Source of the DNA: Sphingomonadaceae bacterium
Lineage (GTDB): Bacteria; Pseudomonadota; Alphaproteobacteria; Sphingomonadales; Sphingomonadaceae
Assembly: GCA_009926135.1 (NCBI GenBank)
Contig: RFPL01000007.1
Span: 1-64,000 of the forward strand
Reading direction: 5' to 3'
Length of the DNA: 64,000 nt
The notes beneath the pieces are model-generated. The model searched no databases and had not been told where the DNA came from. It saw only the letters and a program-made list of their open reading frames with translations. The position numbers and the translations under genes were made by a program. Below are positions 63,405 to 64,000 of the stretch, in pieces. Numbering within the stretch: the stretch's first letter is position 1; each line of letters starts with the position of its first letter.

Positions 63405-64000
63405 CAGCGCGCTCCTTCGGCAGCGGCGGTAACCTGATCGGCGATCAGCGCCTGAACAATCTGGCGGAAGCTGTCACCGCGCGCTTCGTAATCGCGGAAC
63501 TGGTCAAAGCTGGCACAGGCTGGCGATAGCAGGATCACGTCACCCGGCTTCGCCGCCGCCATCGCCTGCTGGATCGCATCGCACATCATCTCGCTGCGCG
63601 TCACCGGCATGTGCGGGCGCAGCAGTTCGGCAAACAGCGGACCGGCCTCGCCAATCGTGTAGGCGGCAGCGACATTGCCGAAGTAGGGCGCACATTCGTC
63701 AAGCTCATCGCCCTTGGGCAGGCCGCCAACGATCCAGTGAATGCGGCGATCCGGTTTGGGCGGGAAAGCGCCGAGCGCCGGTGCGGCCGAGGCCGGGTTG
63801 GTTGCCTTGCTGTCGTTGATGAACAGGACCCCGCCGGCTTCGGCAACGCGCTCCATCCGGTGCGGCAGGCCGCGGAAGCTGGCGAGCGCCGGTCCCCACT
63901 GCGCCGGGGTCAGCCCCAGCGCCTCGGCAATGGCAACGGCAACGGCGGCATTCTGCAGGTTGTGCGGGCCTTGCAGCGTTGGCCAGTTCGGCTGGAGGGG
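63404..64000 (-). CDS. murD: UDP-N-acetylmuramoylalanine--D-glutamate ligase MurD, 3' part
   Basis: The frame stays open to the window edge, so only the last 198 residues are seen. They include LQGPHNLQNAAVAVAIAEAL (end of the central domain), GLPHRMERVAEAGGVLFINDSKATN and, near the end, GDVILLSPACASFDQFRDYEARG, all typical of MurD, which adds D-glutamate to UDP-MurNAc-L-Ala. The stop overlaps the ftsW start by one base. The start and the ATP-binding loop lie beyond base 64000. Confidence 0.95.
   Translation of the reverse strand, partial: PLQPNWPTLQGPHNLQNAAVAVAIAEALGLTPAQWGPALASFRGLPHRMERVAEAGGVLFINDSKATNPASAAPALGAFPPKPDRRIHWIVGGLPKGDELDECAPYFGNVAAAYTIGEAGPLFAELLRPHMPVTRSEMMCDAIQQAMAAAKPGDVILLSPACASFDQFRDYEARGDSFRQIVQALIADQVTAAAEGAR

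Overview
The window is high-GC, gene-dense chromosomal DNA from an alphaproteobacterium, most likely a member of the Sphingomonadales (Sphingomonadaceae or Erythrobacteraceae). This rests on the order and overlaps of the cell-wall/division (dcw) genes, two large TonB-dependent receptors, the assimilatory sulfur cluster cobA-DUF2849-cysI-DUF934-cysH, and small proteins that look like families common in that order. The genus cannot be fixed from the sequence. No insertion sequence, phage module or CRISPR array is visible. Almost everything is core or common accessory metabolism, with three tRNA genes interspersed.

Layout. 1-490: a cytochrome P450 fragment fused out of frame to the tail of an unrelated protein. 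490-978: a candidate structured RNA with a tiny ORF and a terminator. 979-5177: ilvE, then the copper-resistance operon copA-copB-copC. 5187-7863: asd, a small unknown gene and a YghU-type glutathione transferase. 7909-8088: tRNA-Gln followed by a duplicated copy of its 3' end. 8154-12396: acyl-CoA dehydrogenase, quinone oxidoreductase, and the opposing pair class II DAHP synthase and a spermidine-synthase-like protein. 12493-18204: M16 peptidase and a TonB receptor. 18355-25128: typA, a DEAD-box helicase, gamma-glutamyltransferase and a glycosyltransferase. 25130-30138: a membrane protein, rarA, a DUF429-like protein, tRNA-Thr and an acyl-CoA dehydrogenase pair. 30141-32073: a palindromic operator, kynA and a kynureninase-like PLP enzyme. 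32133-36219: a second TonB receptor with its own palindrome, queF and a proline-rich membrane protein. 36358-43270: sseA, metC, mscS and the sulfite/APS reduction cluster. 43267-45004: a membrane-bound LuxR regulator paired with cytochrome b561, and a lipoprotein. 45109-48255: obg, proB and an epimerase. 48453-53605: tRNA-Ala, a periplasmic protein, a Bax-inhibitor-like protein, proC, a YbjN protein and a TPR/SPOR protein. 53734-64000: the dcw cluster murD(partial)-ftsW-murG-murC-murB-ddl-ftsQ-ftsA-ftsZ, on the minus strand.

How the genes work together. The dcw run makes lipid-linked peptidoglycan precursors (MurD, MurC, MurB, Ddl, MurG) and builds the divisome (FtsW, FtsQ, FtsA, FtsZ). Nearly every junction overlaps by 1-4 nt, which implies coupled translation. 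The SPOR protein just past ftsZ is a plausible septal partner. The sulfur cluster makes siroheme precursor (CobA), reduces APS to sulfite (CysH) and sulfite to sulfide (CysI), with MetC and SseA as neighbours in thiol metabolism. KynA and the coupled PLP enzyme look like a tryptophan-catabolic unit behind a MarR-like operator.

The least explained items are the structured RNA with an 18-codon ORF (601-829), the cytochrome b561 / membrane-LuxR pair (43267-44456), the kynureninase-like partner of KynA, the tRNA-Gln 3'-end duplication, the perfect inverted repeat around tRNA-Ala, and the junction at the left edge, which may be an assembly artefact.
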